From Holothuria scabra (Eukaryota > Echinodermata > Holothuroidea > Aspidochirotida > Holothuriidae): a DNA stretch of 64,000 bases. Below the pieces are notes generated by a model that was given only the letters and a program-made list of their open reading frames with translations, did not search any database and was not told the DNA's origin. The stretch is taken from NCBI GenBank assembly GCA_037179385.1, contig CM074187.1, forward strand, positions 9,921,450 to 9,985,449, given 5' to 3'. Position 1 is the first letter of the stretch; each line of letters opens with the position of its first letter. Positions 1-13,980 of this stretch are shown here, one piece after another. Position numbers and translations under genes: made by a program.

Positions 1-3000
1 CTCGTCTATTCCTTTGATTTTACGCTTGTCAAAAATCATTGACTGTTAAGCATGCCATACGCATGAATTCCAATGCGAAAAAAAGTAATTCTCTATCGCA
101 TATCCCAATGGAGACGTATGAGGTAACGGACAATGTCATACATAAGTTGTTCCCATGTAACACCAAATGATTTGTGTATATTTGTCTCAATTAGTCGTTC
201 CAAAGTTGGCTTTACTCCAGGGAGTACAGGAGAGGAAAACTTGATAAACATCCTCATGTCATATTAAATCTTGTCGCACAATTCATCCTACGGCCTTTTA
301 ACATCCATTTTAAAATGCGTGCCTGCATGGATCAAAGCTTACAAACAGACATTAGCTGTTACCCATGCAGGACACACACCTGTTAAATTTTCAAACCATT
401 AACCCTAAAACTTATCAAGACTTTACATTTACAATCCAAAAAACATTCTAAAACTCTTTTCGACGGTAAAAAAATTTAAAAAATAGTGTGTAAAACATTT
501 GGGAGACATCCATGTTTTCAAATTTTGCAGCCTTTCGAAAATAACAAAGAAAATTGTTGCTAAGAAAATTGCTTTAAATCATACCTGATGTTAATTTTAA
601 AACCGTAAAATTGTGCATTACGTTAAAATTTTTGGAAACTTTACTCCTGTACTTGTATACCCTGGGAAAACAAATTATATACCGCTTATTCTTGGATATT
701 GCACGTGATACCTTGAACAGGTGCGATAACGTTGAAACGTCTTCATGGAATTTTTCTTGTTTTTTGATCAGTCTGAATAATCGATTTCGAACATTTTACA
801 GTTGTGGAAGTAGTTTCATCAAGTACTTCTTGAATTTTACACTACTATGTGATTGATCCCAGGAGTTTATGTAAAAGGGTCAAAATATCGACGGCGAGAA
901 TTTTATTTATCAATGAATAGCAATTCAGGAGATTGTCTCTTACTCCTAACCTTCACATCTGAAATGGTAAAACGGAAATGGAAACCAGCGAAGGTTATAC
1001 TAGGGTTTTGCAACTCCCTGGTTATACAAGACTGGTTATATCGCAAGGCATATATCTGCAATGCTACATCTACTTAGCCTAGTGTTATGAACGACAAATA
1101 CCCGTAACTTAATATGTGAGATGCTTAAACCATCGAATTACTCTAGTTATGGCTCTCTGTTGAGTAAAACATTCTCTACAACACTCTTTCAATTGTCCGC
1201 TTTATGGTGTTTGATTAATACTTTGAAGTAGTATAGTTATAGATGCTGGTACCCGTCGCCATCGAGGTACTCACGGCGGATGCAAAGTTCATTGGAGTAC
1301 ACACATGTGCGAATGTACTTATACTTCCCCAGACTGTTAGGCGATGTTTTTCTACATTTACCTTATTACGTCAAGAGTTCGTTCATTGGATATTAAAATG
1401 TGTTTAACTTATACAGAGGGTACGTTGAGGGTGCAGTTGATCTTCAAATCATACTCGATTTTAGTGGCTATTTTGCTAAATGAGTGATCACAGAGATTAC
1501 AAAACTTCGACTCATAGATATATTAATTGGACAATATGAGAAATTTTAATTTAGAAATTTTTAATTTAGATTAAATAACGATAGACCGTGCAGAAGCGCA
1601 GGATATTGCACTCTTGAAGTTCATGTTTTCAATGGATGCATTCGGGCTGCGTCCTTGTGCATCACTTGCTTTTATTTGACCCCCCCCCCCCATCGTGTGA
1701 CATCCTTCGCCAACTCCTAGGTTCAGAGTGGTATTACTTGTTCATTCTTATAAGACATTATTTTGATTTTAGAAAAGGAGTAGAGGTGGATTTCTGTAAA
1801 TAACCACTTCATATTAGCACCACCCTGAGTAAAATACAGTAGTCCAAGATGAGTGCGTTTATCCGTTACCGTGCGATTATTGCGGGTTAAAACACTGTCA
1901 CATGACCGGTACGGACCAATAGAAGATTATTATTACTAGGTATGAAACAAAATGTTTTTAAAACTGAACGAATTTCTCATTAGCTAATTATATAATGCTT
2001 GCTTTTCACTTTACTCTTTGTTATTACTTTAGAATTTACATCTGTATGTAGCACTTTCCACTTGATACATGATATAAAAACTATTACTGATATTTACACC
2101 AGCAGTTAGCATATTAATAAAAATCCGATGTACTATCTGCTCTTTTTTAAGGAATGAACCTTACGGATTAACTAACATGATGATAGATAGCGGGGAATGA
2201 AATATCTGCCAAAAACAAATGATAAATTTTAGGGATCAAAACTTCAACAAAGTACAAAAGTGGAAATCAATAGTGTTGCGTTACCATTATGTATGATCAC
2301 ATAGTACACACAACATCATTCTTATTTCTACTTTTTTCCTATGATATTCCCCGAGATTTTGTTCTTAATTGCATCAATTCGCTGCATTTGAACTTCATGG
2401 TGCGTTCATTTTACAAGTCAATGCAAGCCAAAGAATTCACCATCTCTTTGCAATTCATCATGTGGCTCGGCTAAGCAACTGTTTGATTACACTATTCCAT
2501 CATTGTAAAATTGGAACAGGAATAGAAACCATTATGCCGCAGCGTCGATGTACTTTCATGGAGACGAAAAAAAGTTAAAGGAAGGGCATTTTCACAAGAA
2601 TTTCCTCTATTTTGCTCGTAATTTCGAAAGTGATCCGTCAAATACGTCACAAAGATATAACGGCACGAAGCTACGGCTTTCCTTAATGGGAGTGCGCTAG
2701 TCGGAGAAGACCGAACGAACTGTTTGAGATTAAATATTAATCCCGAGATACAGATTATTCGTTGTTCTTCGATTTATGACCAGATATATGGAGTTTTGTT
2801 GGACTTACCCAATGATTTGGAGGATTGTCTAAAGTTTAATTGAAAAAAGTGACTCATGGAAAGCATTTGCCGGGATGTAAATGAAATTCATTTAGGGATA
2901 TAGCATGCAACTTCTAGAACTATACCATACGAACACTGGAGTAACTGTAAATAGAATAGACCTATGGCTTCGATAAAGTAACAGACCTACAAGCAATAAA

Positions 3001-6000
3001 TGTAAAAATTACTAAAACTTCTAAAATTGCACTAAAACTAAAATTATAAGCCTCCTAAAATCACACCAGCTAATAAAAACTTTACAAAAATGACAATACA
3101 AAAAGTTCGAAAACTATTACCAATTTTCAACCACAATTATTACATTTCTTTCTCTTGTGCAAATGAATCATCAACACAAATCATAAATCATCATCAAGAT
3201 AACAAATATGAAATCAATTTCGCTCTGAACACCCTTTGAATCTTTTAGGCAAAGTGCAATAATTTTTATTAAAATTTAATATTTTGACAAAAAGTATTTT
3301 TCAATTCATTATAAGTGAAATATCTTTTACCATCTTTTCTCATAGAGATATTCTTTTTATTCTCCCCACATCCTATTCTTGCAAATTGCAATTTTTTCTC
3401 AAACTCAAAGATATTTGGTATTTCATTTTCTTGCTTACATTGACAAAAAGGGATAAATTCGAATGATAAATTCAGAATTTGAAGGATACTTAAGTAATTG
3501 ATTAAAATCAAAGAATCTAAAACTATTACTTGAAGAACTAATATCACTCTGAAAGATTGTTTTAAATTTACAGAAGAAAAAATAAAGGGATACATAAACA
3601 TAACAGAAAAAGTGCTGGTAACTTAGTTTTAAAAGTTGCCGGTACTTTTTGTAATCTCTTTTCTTTCTTCACTTTTTGTTCTGTAATTTTAAAGATTATT
3701 CTGTGTGTAAGTTTAAGAACAAGACCTAATTACGAATTCATATTGAGCAAGGAGCAAAGTGGAAACTTCCCTTAAAATAAGTAGAAACGATAATTGACAT
3801 ACATGAGCAAAGTAACTTAAAAAATGAATAAAAATGACACAAGACTGACATTATTAAAGGGGCTCATTGAGTTGATATTGATAACTTGATTAGAGTGTTA
3901 AAGGGTCTATGCCACATGAAGATGTTTATAGTTAGCATAATAAGTCAAGTTTCATATTCAATAGTTATGAAAAGGAAAAAGTTAAAAATTTTGAATTTTG
4001 TTGTGTAGTAACTTGTAACGGTTTTGTGCATAGTTTGAAAAAGTGTCTGGTCACGAATTTTTGAAAACCGAATTGAAACGTTAAGTACTCACTAATAAAA
4101 CACTTATTTGTATGTAGGATATGGTGATTGTCCAAGTTTGACCATTTGTCATAGGTATGTGAAAAAACTTAACAGGTTTGGAAAAAATTGTTGAATTTCA
4201 TGAACCATATCAATTAGCCGCTTTAACATTACAAGAACTAAGAGAGCCACTAGAACCACACTACAGAAGTACTACATTGAAAAACTTCGAGGGGATACCT
4301 TGTAAGACCTTTAAGTTTTTGAACCGTAATTTAATACGCAGAAACACTACCTCAAAACTTTTTAAAACAATATCTAATTTTCACAGATTTCTTCTATTTC
4401 TCTCCCAAGTATCTTTCATAATAAGTCAGGATATATTACAGCAAAACAATGAGTTACTCTACGTAAAATTCACAATTCATTATGAAAACATTGTCACATG
4501 ATTCTCACGAGCCATTCATAAAATGGGGTGAACTACTACACGAATTCAAATTGAAGTGACTGCAATTTTCCTTTAAAGGAAAGTATTTGTTTAAGTTAGC
4601 TCACAGCATTTAGAGGTTAAGATTTGACGAACAAAGTACCATGGGATCTTCAAGTTTGCAAATTAGAAAATATTGTATAGTCAGCCAGTTAAATTTTACA
4701 GTTTTCAGTTAAATTTTTTGTCTCATTTTGAGCAAGCAAACCCTATGTCGCACCATTTGAAACCAATCGTGTAGACGAAACAATTCTGTTCTTATTTCCC
4801 CACATATGCTCTTTTCCGTCTCTTTTCCTTTCATTTTGTTATATTTATTTATCCTTTCATATTTTCAAGAACGTTTCCACTCTTGCACTTTTTAAAAAAA
4901 ATTTAAGCATTACTGAAATAATACACTTCTAACAAGTATTTTACGGGTCTCGTCCCACTTGATACACCGGCAAAATATTACACAGAGATCTAATTCGGGT
5001 ACTATCAAGATTCGTCAAAACTCGTCAAAACCGGGTATTAGCAAACTTCGTCAAGAATCTGGTACTAGCAGAATTTGTATTCCAGTTCGTTAGTAGACAA
5101 GTAAGTAGTTGAAATAGATGAAGTGACGTCAGAACTGATAAACAAAATGTCAACCAAACAAAAGGCATTATCTTATATTGCCCTCCACTCACGCGAAGTG
5201 TATGTGTTTGGAAATTTAAATTTTGTTCAGGTGCAATGGAAATAATATTAGTCAGTGATGCATACTCGAGTCCGGCAGAATTTGAATGCTTCGTAACGAG
5301 GGGTTAATTTTCCCCATTGAGAATTTCCAAAACTCCTAGTCCTATGTATTACCCGTTTGGCGTCTTACAACTTTCCGAATTGTATGCCAAATCTTTCCAT
5401 CCTTAGAGTGCAGACATTTCCAATTCTTTCAACTGGGTCACATCTAGTTTCCCCAAAGAAAATAAAAGGAATTGAGTCACTGACTGCCTGATATGTAATT
5501 AGAACACTATTTGTACACACTGTGTAATGTAAGCTACCCTTCATCTTTTGAATTTTGGTTTCAATTCAAAGAGCAGTTCCCTGACCAAAAGTGTAATTGG
5601 GTTGGAGTGCCTCACAATGATTTATACCTTGTGGAAACGCATAAGCTAAGTTCATAAGCTGTAAAGTATCAGTCGGTGTTCCTTAATTCATTTTCGGATT
5701 CTGCTAAAACAATGTAACCTTTATGTTTTCTTATTCTCTGTTATTCATGATCATGAACAAACCTCTTGACATTGCTTCTTATAGACTGCCTGTCAGATTG
5801 TCTGCCACTGAGAGAGAAGATCATGCGTTTCGTTAACAGTAGTGAGTAGACACACTGCCCCTTGCCCTGACGGAACACCCAGCCCGTCTCTCTCAAATTT
5901 TGACAATGATCGTAGTATTTAAAGACCTGGCGACATGAAAATGACAGTTGGTTATTTGATTTAAAAAGCATCGGAAACCCTGAAAATACCTAAAGTTCCC

Positions 6001-6636
6001 ACCATAAGGCATTAGCGGTTTACCATACTACAGAATAATTTCTGATTTCTGATTTAATCATTGGCATGAGCTAAATATGCAAATATTGTGATGTCAAGAG
6101 GGGAATCTTATATAAAGTTAATGTAATCCTTGGGGTTTTATAACCTTCATTTCAAGGACAGTTGAAACATGAGTACGTCCTGAGGGTTGTATTTTGGAAG
6201 TTTGTATAGTGTCCTTGAAGACCATCAGTATTACTTCCCAAATCATGAACTCTCAGATGAGTAATGAAGAGGTAATTAATATAGGGTTTACAAAAGAAAT
6301 GTCAAAGCTGTGCAACGCTCTACATCATTTTAGTTTAACACAGGCAACAAGTTGCTGCGGAAACGTCCAAACTTTTTAAGAGGTATATCTCGAGAGTTAA
6401 GCGATCCTGGAATAATTCCAAGGGATTTCCTCTTCGAAATTTTACTCTCTAGTGGTTAGGTGAAGTCAGGACACTTCTTTCTTGGCATGTCATCATACAT
6501 CGCTTGGCTATTTGACACTCCCATGGCTATTTAACTTGTGGGAATCGGACAATGCTCGTTCTGCAATACGTCTGTTTCTCTGTGAGCTTTATCGACACAT
6601 CAACATGAATGAATGTGCTACAACGTGTCAACGATA
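1..6636. other. Non-coding, no recognised gene or complete element
   Basis: AT-rich sequence with stops in all frames and only short open frames lacking domain motifs. A C-run at about 1680 resembles those inside the hAT-like elements. A string near 4500 (TGATTCTCACGAGCCATTCA) recurs near 14440 and suggests an old dispersed repeat. Confidence 0.6.
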
Positions 6637-6728
6637 CAGGTGCGTAGCCAGGATTGTGCCATGATGAGGGGGTTCTGTCATGGAGGGGGGGGGGGTTCTA
6701 AACCCCCACCCTAATGGCTACGCCACCG
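6637..6728. mobile_element. Tiny hAT-like MITE, 92 bp
   Basis: The ends CAGGTGCGTAGCC and GGCTACGCCACCG are imperfect inverted copies around a G-run and a C-run. The flanks CAACGATA and CAACTATT agree at 6 of 8 positions, consistent with a decayed 8-bp duplication. Confidence 0.6.
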
Positions 6729-6844
6729 CAACTATTTAAAACGTTAAGTTGAATTACCGTTTCAAGTACAGTTTAAGTTTGGTTTCAAGAACACTTCAAA
6801 TACTGTGCAAGTCTTTCTCTTCAGTTGTCTTTTACGACAGGAGG

Positions 6845-6910
6845 GTTAAATTAGGTTAGATGGAGTTTTACGGCCCAGATATCAACCAATTGATTCAAGT
6901 CGAGCCGAGC
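6845..6910 (-). mobile_element. SINE 3' fragment
   Basis: This matches the 3' part of the 9288-9546 SINE in the same orientation: GGCTCGACTTGAATCAA, then CGTAAAACTCCATCTAAC. The tRNA head is missing, so it is 5' truncated, as is common for LINE-mobilised SINEs. Confidence 0.65.
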
Positions 6911-7923
6911 ATAGGACGACAAGAAGGAAACTCAACGGGCATATTCTACAACACCAGTCAACGGGGGGGGGGGGTAGATCGGAAGTCAATACGACAATAT
7001 TTGCGAAGAACTTTGTTTGTTTGTTTCTATGGTCCTTCCTTGCTGGAATTTGGCAGTCTCAGGTTGTAGAAATTCACGCCGGCAATGCCGGGCATTAGAC
7101 AACCGGGGACCGCGAAGCGAATTTTGGAGTGGAAGGGCTGATAACTAGAGAGGGGAATCAGCAGTTTAGATCGCGGTATAAATGCTCGACCGGACGTTGT
7201 CATAAACTGTAATACCTCTTTGATGAGACTATACGCAAATCTGAATTTTCAGTTACACTTTAATTTTTAAGAATAAAAAAATATTCGTTTTAAGAATTTG
7301 AAGACCAGTATTAAAAGGTGTTTCATCGACTAGTTACCTAGGGACTTCTTATGAAAGAATGAATGAATGGAGACAGGTACGGTGGCATTATCTGATACTA
7401 CGTATGCAATCCTTTGTTTCAATTTTGTATACGTTCTTAATGGATATTCTGTAATGCCATTAGACAGCCCAGCATCTTGTGCTGTGGGATGGGGTTGAAG
7501 ACCGTAGAAACTTTGAAGTACTGCTCTGTTAGGTTTCCAAACCCTTTAACTAGACATGTTCCTGCTCTTGGATTTAAGATGATGAGCTTCATCAGTAGTT
7601 GGACTTTTTTGTTTGTCCTGGTCTTAATTCGATAGAATATGTGCTCTTTTAGAGCGCCTCGGTGAGAGAATCGTGGTAGCAATCTTCATTCTCTCAGTGA
7701 GTTGTTTTTAGTTCACCATCGCTTTTGAGCCTAAAATTAACTAGGTATTATTTAGTATAAGTAACCTCTCGAAGGCTATGACCGGTAGGGTCGGAAAATT
7801 TGACCCAGATTCGGATTTTCCGATATTAAGTGCTAGTGTATTAGCACTGCAGGTTTTGTTTTAGCTCTTTGGTTTTTGTAAAGAGTATATCTTATACTCA
7901 TTGTTTTAAATGGTTCTTTTGAG

Positions 7924-8070
7924 CAGTGGCGTCACCAGACATTTCATTCTGGGGGGGCACAACGATTTTATGGGGGGGGGGCATTGCTAGACTCCACTCA
8001 TGGCGTCGGAGGCGCCACCGAGCGCGAAGCGCGAGGCTCAACGGGTGGGGTCCAGGGGCCCGCCTTAGGC

Positions 8071-8101
<31 letters not shown>

Positions 8102-8963
8102 GGAAGCTCCTGGGTTTTAGCGTGTTTGTGAGGTATTATAGACGTTATTTAAGGGTAATTTTATTGACTTAACACTGGTCTAAAAGTTACCTCCAGGGTA
8201 ACTTTCAAGTAGCCTAAGACTTTCGGTAAAAAACCACTGATTCAACTACCAAGAGCAGATCCGGCTGACACTTTAAAAAAGGGGTAGATGATCTATAGAA
8301 AGAAAGTTGATGGGCAATTCAATGTTAGTCTTAGTGGGGGTCCAGGGGGCGAAGCCCCTGGAAGCTCCTGGGTCTTTAGCGTGTTTGTAAGGTTTTAAAG
8401 TTGTTTTTTAAAAGGGTTGTTTTAACGCTGGCCTAAAAAATTGCAGGGCAATTTCGAGTAAGATTTTATTTTTGGTAACAACACAAACGTTAGTGAAACT
8501 ACTCTCAAGAGCGTATCAGGCTGACAATTTGAGGAAGGTGAGCTGCACCGTGACTATAAAGAGAAAGAAAGGCAGTTGATGGTCAATTAGATGTGATCCT
8601 CTGAAGGAAAAATGTAGGCCTAATCCTGCTTGAAGGGTTACCTGAGCTGTGCGCCACCTCCAATTGACGTAGTCGGAAGTGTGAAGAAAATTTTGAAAAA
8701 ATGTAACCCCTCAGACAGCCGGAAATGACATTGCCAAGGTTTTTTGGGGGGATATTTTCATTTGGAAAACATGAAAATCTACTGCCTTTTCTTTTCAACA
8801 GAGGAATCGAATCCTAAAAAATTCATAGTCACACTCTGACTACAGAAGACATATTTTTTTGGAAAATCTCAAATCTCAGTTGGGGGGGGGGGGCACACGG
8901 GGGAGCACACGATTTTTCAGGGGGGCACGTGCCCCCCCTGGCCCCCCCTTGGTGACGCCACTG
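7924..8963. mobile_element. Complete non-autonomous hAT-like element, 1,040 bp
   Basis: It begins CAGTGGCGTCACCA and ends with the reverse complement. It is flanked by a perfect 8-bp direct duplication, CTTTTGAG (7916-7923 and 8964-8971). An 8-bp duplication with CAGNGGCG-type termini is the hAT signature. Long G runs follow both termini. Inside are two similar GGGGGCGAAGCCCC-type palindromic modules (about 8036-8115 and 8335-8400) and one copy of a dispersed module that recurs in other hAT-like elements here (8640-8740). No transposase frame is visible. Confidence 0.92.
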
Positions 8964-9287
8964 CTTTTGAGGCCTATGAGGCCTGATATTCTGATTCAAA
9001 CTTGGGTAGCCATAAACTGTCACCCCTATCTAGAGCTATGTTATATTTATCCAATAGAGATCTATCGCAGAGGTTATTTATGAAGTGCTCGGTTTGTTCC
9101 ACCTTCAGAAAAAAATTGTAATTTTCAACTAGGCCTTTTAAGGCTGTACGAAACATTTGCGAATTTACACGAAGTTTCCTCCCTTTGAATCGGGAAGTCA
9201 TCCTACTTTTTGTGGAAGGAATTCTTGAGTCAGTATCCTGTTTCTCGAATTTAAATTTTAAGGACGGCAATGCTTTTAGCATAATGA

Positions 9288-9546
9288 TCAGGTTAGTTAC
9301 TTAGTTAGATGGGGTTTTACGGTCCAGTTTCCAATCTCTTGATTCAAGTCGAGCCAGCTACGGCCATTTTCCAGTGTGGCTTAGCTTGTTTTCCCTACTC
9401 CATTGTGCTTATGCGGAGCATCACGCACAGCGGCAGTAGGTTCCATTTTTAGAGTCTTTGGTATGACTCGAACTGGGAATCGAACCAGGGCCTTCCACGT
9501 GAGAGGCGGATGCTCTAATGATAGACCAAACACGCGGTCTTGCAAA
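9288..9546 (-). mobile_element. tRNA-derived SINE
   Basis: On the minus strand a tRNA-like head has an A box (TGGTCTATCATTAGAGC, 9528-9512) and a perfect B box (GGTTCGATTCC, 9486-9476). An anticodon-loop-like CTCTCAC suggests a Glu(CTC)-type origin. The T stem does not pair properly, so it is not a working tRNA. A body follows, with a tail ending CCCATCTAACTAAG. The body recurs at 6845-6910 and 62780-62875. Confidence 0.75.
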
Positions 9547-10154
9547 ATGAGCAAGATTACCCAAGAAACTTGTGCACAAGTTATGTGCTAACTAATTTTA
9601 TCTCTTTTTAAGAGTGCTTTTTCGGCACCACTCTTTCGTTTTTTGACGTTGTCCATAATGAACATAGCAGGATAGATGCAGTGTGCATATGGTGGTGTGA
9701 GCATGCCGGCATGACAGTACACGTAGGCCTACCTACGTAAGTAGTAAGTTCGCATACGCTGATGCTTTTGGTTTAAGGACTGGTACTCGACTAAACATGC
9801 CGTCATTTCCTCCTTATGAACATGCAAGAAATAAAGCCGTAAAATACGCTATAGGTACATATTTTACGATAAAACAGAGGGAATGGTTATTGACGAAATC
9901 AAACTTAAGCCCAGGATCGTTTATATTATGATTCCTTTTAAATTTCTGAAAATATATTTTTTTAAATGCTGATAAATACTGTTTCAAAGTAACCCCGGAG
10001 GCTCATGTATAGCGGCCCAAACTGTAAAAAAGTGCGGGGGTAGTGGTGTGCATTTTTTTTCAATTTATTGTCGATCAAAGAGCTTCACCAACTGAGAATT
10101 TATGTGGACTAATGCAAAAATTGTACTTTTGGGTGAGAATTGACTGTCTTTAAT

Positions 10155-10240
10155 GTCGGAGCTGGGACTTGGACACACGACGACCTCATGGTTGAAAGAT
10201 GTGGAACATACTACAACTGTGCCACTTGCTCAATATGGTA
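10155..10240 (-). repeat. Degenerate tRNA-like sequence
   Basis: The minus strand has a good A-box-like TGGCACAGTTGTAGTATG and a weak B-box-like GTCCAAGTCC at tRNA-like spacing. Stems are not convincing. It may be a SINE head or a tRNA pseudogene. The adjacent 17-base string GAATTGACTGTCTTTAA recurs near 26767. Confidence 0.3.
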
Positions 10241-13200
10241 AGTCCTAACAAAGGGAATTAAATTGAATGAAAATCTTTTCTGCATTGCTATACGAATAAT
10301 TTTAACAATAAGCTGAGATGATATTTAAATGTTAAGGGAATAAGACATCTGAAATATTAAAATAAAGGAAGATAAACACTTGAAAGATTTTAAATATGTG
10401 TATAATTTTACAGCAGTGATGAGAGTTCTGGTATGTGGTTTTCACGAAACGATATAGAGTGTTAAATTCAGACGTTTTGTGGCTCAAACTACTTCGGGCA
10501 ACACCGTTGAAGTGGAGGGTGTGGCTAAAGGACTTACGGATACAAAACTTTTGAAAGGCTAAATGTTAAAAAAAAACCTGTGTTTACGGTAAGATATTAT
10601 ACAACCAACCTCAACATTGCGATTTCTTGTTTTGCATTGCCTTCTGTTTTATTCTTGAGAACAACAAAGCCATCAACGGTGAACTTCCCAAACGATTAAG
10701 ATTTTTTGATATTGAACGTTTAATTGTTTTATATATGATTTACGCACATGAAATTGTGAATAACCTGAAGTCTTGTGTTTCACGCTTTGCATGTAATATT
10801 ATTTATTGCACACGTATAGACGTACGTGAAAGCGTGGATGGGGCAAAGAGATGTGTTCACTCCGAAGCTCAAGGGCGGGAGCTAACCCTGTTACAATTTC
10901 CTACGCCCGTGCAATTGAAGAAATCATTCACACTCAATAGGACAAAATATTTGCAGCGTCACGGTCAAATTAGCAAGCTGCATCTTAGCGTAATCATTTT
11001 TGGGGATCGGGGACATTATCAGTTTCTGTCATACTGTCGGATTCTATTTTTCGTTTCTATTGATCCAATGCAGAGTTTTCGAATTGATTTAATTTACTGT
11101 CTGAAATCGTAAGTATGGACTTTCATGCTTTTAGGTATGTCTTGGGTGAGTATAATCTAAGTGTGATATAGTAGTCATTTGTTTGGCACAATTTCATCTT
11201 TTACTTGCGTGAGTGGGGTAAACAGGTAACTGTGATACACCGTTACCGACATAGAGGTAATCAGGGGTGTAGGTCTAGTTTGTGGATAGGGAGGGGGTCG
11301 CTGGATAGTGTCCCGGACCGTAATCGTCAATAATCAATCCACCATACGGACGCGAGCACACGTGTATACACACACACACTTAAACGAACATACACATTCA
11401 CATTGGCACACACACATACGTTTTATAAAAAAGAAATGTTTAAGTCATGTGCATACCACAATTATATATTTTGTTTATTCTGCCTGTTAGTTTTTTAATT
11501 TGCTTGAATTAATGAGTGGCAAAACGATATGTTTGCCCCGCAATATTTCCATTGGGGGCCTTGGGGACCTACCCACAGTATCGACGCCGCTGGTGGTGTA
11601 GGAAGACATTCCACAAGGACAAGATGAGATGAGGTTTAAGCCTTGAATCAGCACATGGATTTGTTCATGCAACAAAGTTGGAGATCTATATAAATCCGAA
11701 ATTATGGTAGAGATTTCTGCAAAAGTTCCTACAACTTTAGTCAATATTCATTCATAACATACGGTACGTATATACCTCTTTTTTCAAATGCTTGGAAGAC
11801 ATTGACAATGAGTTATGCTCTATCAAATATGTATACTCAATTAACATACAAAAAAGGGTCAAGCGAGTTCACAAACCTTTTCATCACATCACAGCTACAA
11901 GGAATTCCTCAAATCATGATTATTTCAAATATGTCACCCAAAACCTATTGTTCTTAACAAATTCATACCCCATGTTTGTTCTACATATTCTACAATGTTT
12001 GTGTCATTGTGTTACATCTGAATGGTTTCATTTTCCTTATTTAACTTTTGTATGGGCCTTGTAAGGAAAACCTTTTTCCAACATCGTCAGTTCTTATATC
12101 TTAACCAACTAATTACAGGTCAAGGAGTAGCAATCATCCATTGATAAATAATAACGATGTTTTGATAGATGAAAGCAAAAAAGGACAATAATATATTACA
12201 AGAACTCGTTGAAATTCTCCCAAAATTGAAGCACCTAAAATACGAACATTCATTTTTACTTCGTTGGCTTTATTTCATCCGGTCAATAAATTTAATCTAA
12301 TGATATGCAAAATTATGGGGAATTAATTTTAGCTGGAGTTAATGAATTGAAACTGTAAACTCATAGTACATACTTTCACACAACTTACAAAACTCAACTT
12401 TAAGCTTTTCTTTGTAAAAGTAATCAATTCACGAATGTAATAATGAAGTGTAAATCAGCCGTCACTTTCTTTGCAAATTAACTATATCGAGAACACTATT
12501 TTATGTAAAACTTATTACAGTGCGTACATATTTAATTTGTTTTAGTAAGCAGGTAAAATTTCCTTTGCGTTTTTATATAAAGCCGCAGCCAATCACAAGG
12601 ACCAAACCAAGTTTACACACGGTTCAACCGAATGTCTTTGGACAAAAACTTCATGCATCTCGGCTACCATTACTGATTCTAATTTGCTAAAAAGTCTCTA
12701 TTCTTATTAGAACAGAGGCAGTTTCATCACACCTTTTCCCTCTCTTCTTTCTTTCTGGCTTGTATTGGTGATCGATGAGACTCACAACCGAGTCAGACGG
12801 ACTGGCGTATGTTACCCCGGCCGCTGGCTAACTTTCTCCCTGAACGAGCCAAACTGCTTCAAATATTCATGCCTTTTTCACAGCCCAAGAGAAGGTATGC
12901 GATCCATCATTTTTTGCCCTTCCCTGACATTCAATTTTTGTCAAGGGAAGAAAGGTACAACCGGCTCTTCATACCGGAAATAGTGCTATCCATGTGTTAG
13001 TTATGTTTAATTACAAGTCTTGTAATGGAACTGCACTATCACATAATACTATGTTGACATACTGTTTCCTCTTTTATTTTATTAGTGTGCAATGTTGTTT
13101 TACCGGCGTACTCTCGTGATTATTAACTGGGATAGTACGATAAAGTAATTACTGCGCACATTCGTCTAGGGAGTCACACCCCTAAACGTCACGCCGTTCA

Positions 13201-13414
13201 ACCTTGTTTCAGGCACTTCCTTGCAGTCGTTTTCATATTTTCACTTTTTATAAAAACAAAATTCAAGCGAAGAAACCACGGTCTGTCTTTTTGATACCGC
13301 AGTGTCCTCGTCAAGCACGTGGTTAACGTGGTTGCCCATGGCGAAAATGAGAAGGCGAAACACTTACCGCGAAAAGTACTTGCACTCAAAGTCAACATAA
13401 TTCTCAACTTGTAG
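10241..13414. other. Mostly unassigned; one long open frame of doubtful meaning
   Basis: A plus-strand open frame covers 10627-11112 (161 codons) without an ATG until well inside and with no recognised motif. Apart from the CA-rich repeat at 11330-11570 I see nothing assignable. Confidence 0.5.
11330..11570 (+). repeat. Dispersed CA-rich repeat, copy 1
   Basis: A CACACA-rich stretch followed by TGAATTAATG-, ACAAAACGA-ATGTTTGCCCC and CAATATTT-CATTG. The same order occurs at 36850-37100. Probably a transposon tail; class unknown. Confidence 0.55.
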
Positions 13415-13461
13415 CATATATAAATATATATATATATATATATGTATATAAATATATATAG

Positions 13462-13497
<36 letters not shown>

Positions 13498-13528
13498 GTA
13501 TATTTATTTATTTATTAATTATATATAA
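13415..13528. repeat. TA microsatellite
   Basis: Long TATATA tracts with occasional TG and AAA interruptions, ending in TTTATTTATTTATTAATT. Low-complexity sequence. Confidence 0.95.
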
Positions 13529-13980
13529 ATGCTGTATGGTTATTGATATAGTCATCTATATCCAAACTAGAAGGGTATTTTAGAGATTGGCATTTATTCT
13601 AAGCAGCCTAGTAAAATTAGGTGTGTAGTTCTAAAAAATATCAGCAGTTAAAGCTGTTAAGTTTCAAGACAAGGTAAACTTATGGCAATCATATTCAGGG
13701 ACCGCGAAGACGGGAGAAGGAAGGGGGCTGGGGGCCTATTTATCCCCCAACTTTTCTATGTACTTTGGGCTATTGCTATCACAGTTTTGAACTATTTGGT
13801 CGTTTTGGTGATAGACCCCCACGTCAAAATTCGCTCCGTGACCCCTTATATTTGATGTAATTTCCTCACCGTGACATTAAAGGAAGCTAAGGTCTGCCCA
13901 ACCTTACTTTGAAACAATAGCTGTTTAACAATTCTCTTTTTCATTCCTGTTCAAAGTATTTTTTTAAGTATATCAGGACC

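Noticed and set aside
9460..9546. Functional tRNA-Glu gene
   Set aside because: The A and B boxes are good but the T stem does not pair and a SINE body follows.
10627..11112. Longest single open frame (161 codons, plus strand) as a gene
   Set aside because: It has no ATG until about residue 37, no recognisable domain, and no splice or promoter support. A frame this long is possible by chance in 64 kb.
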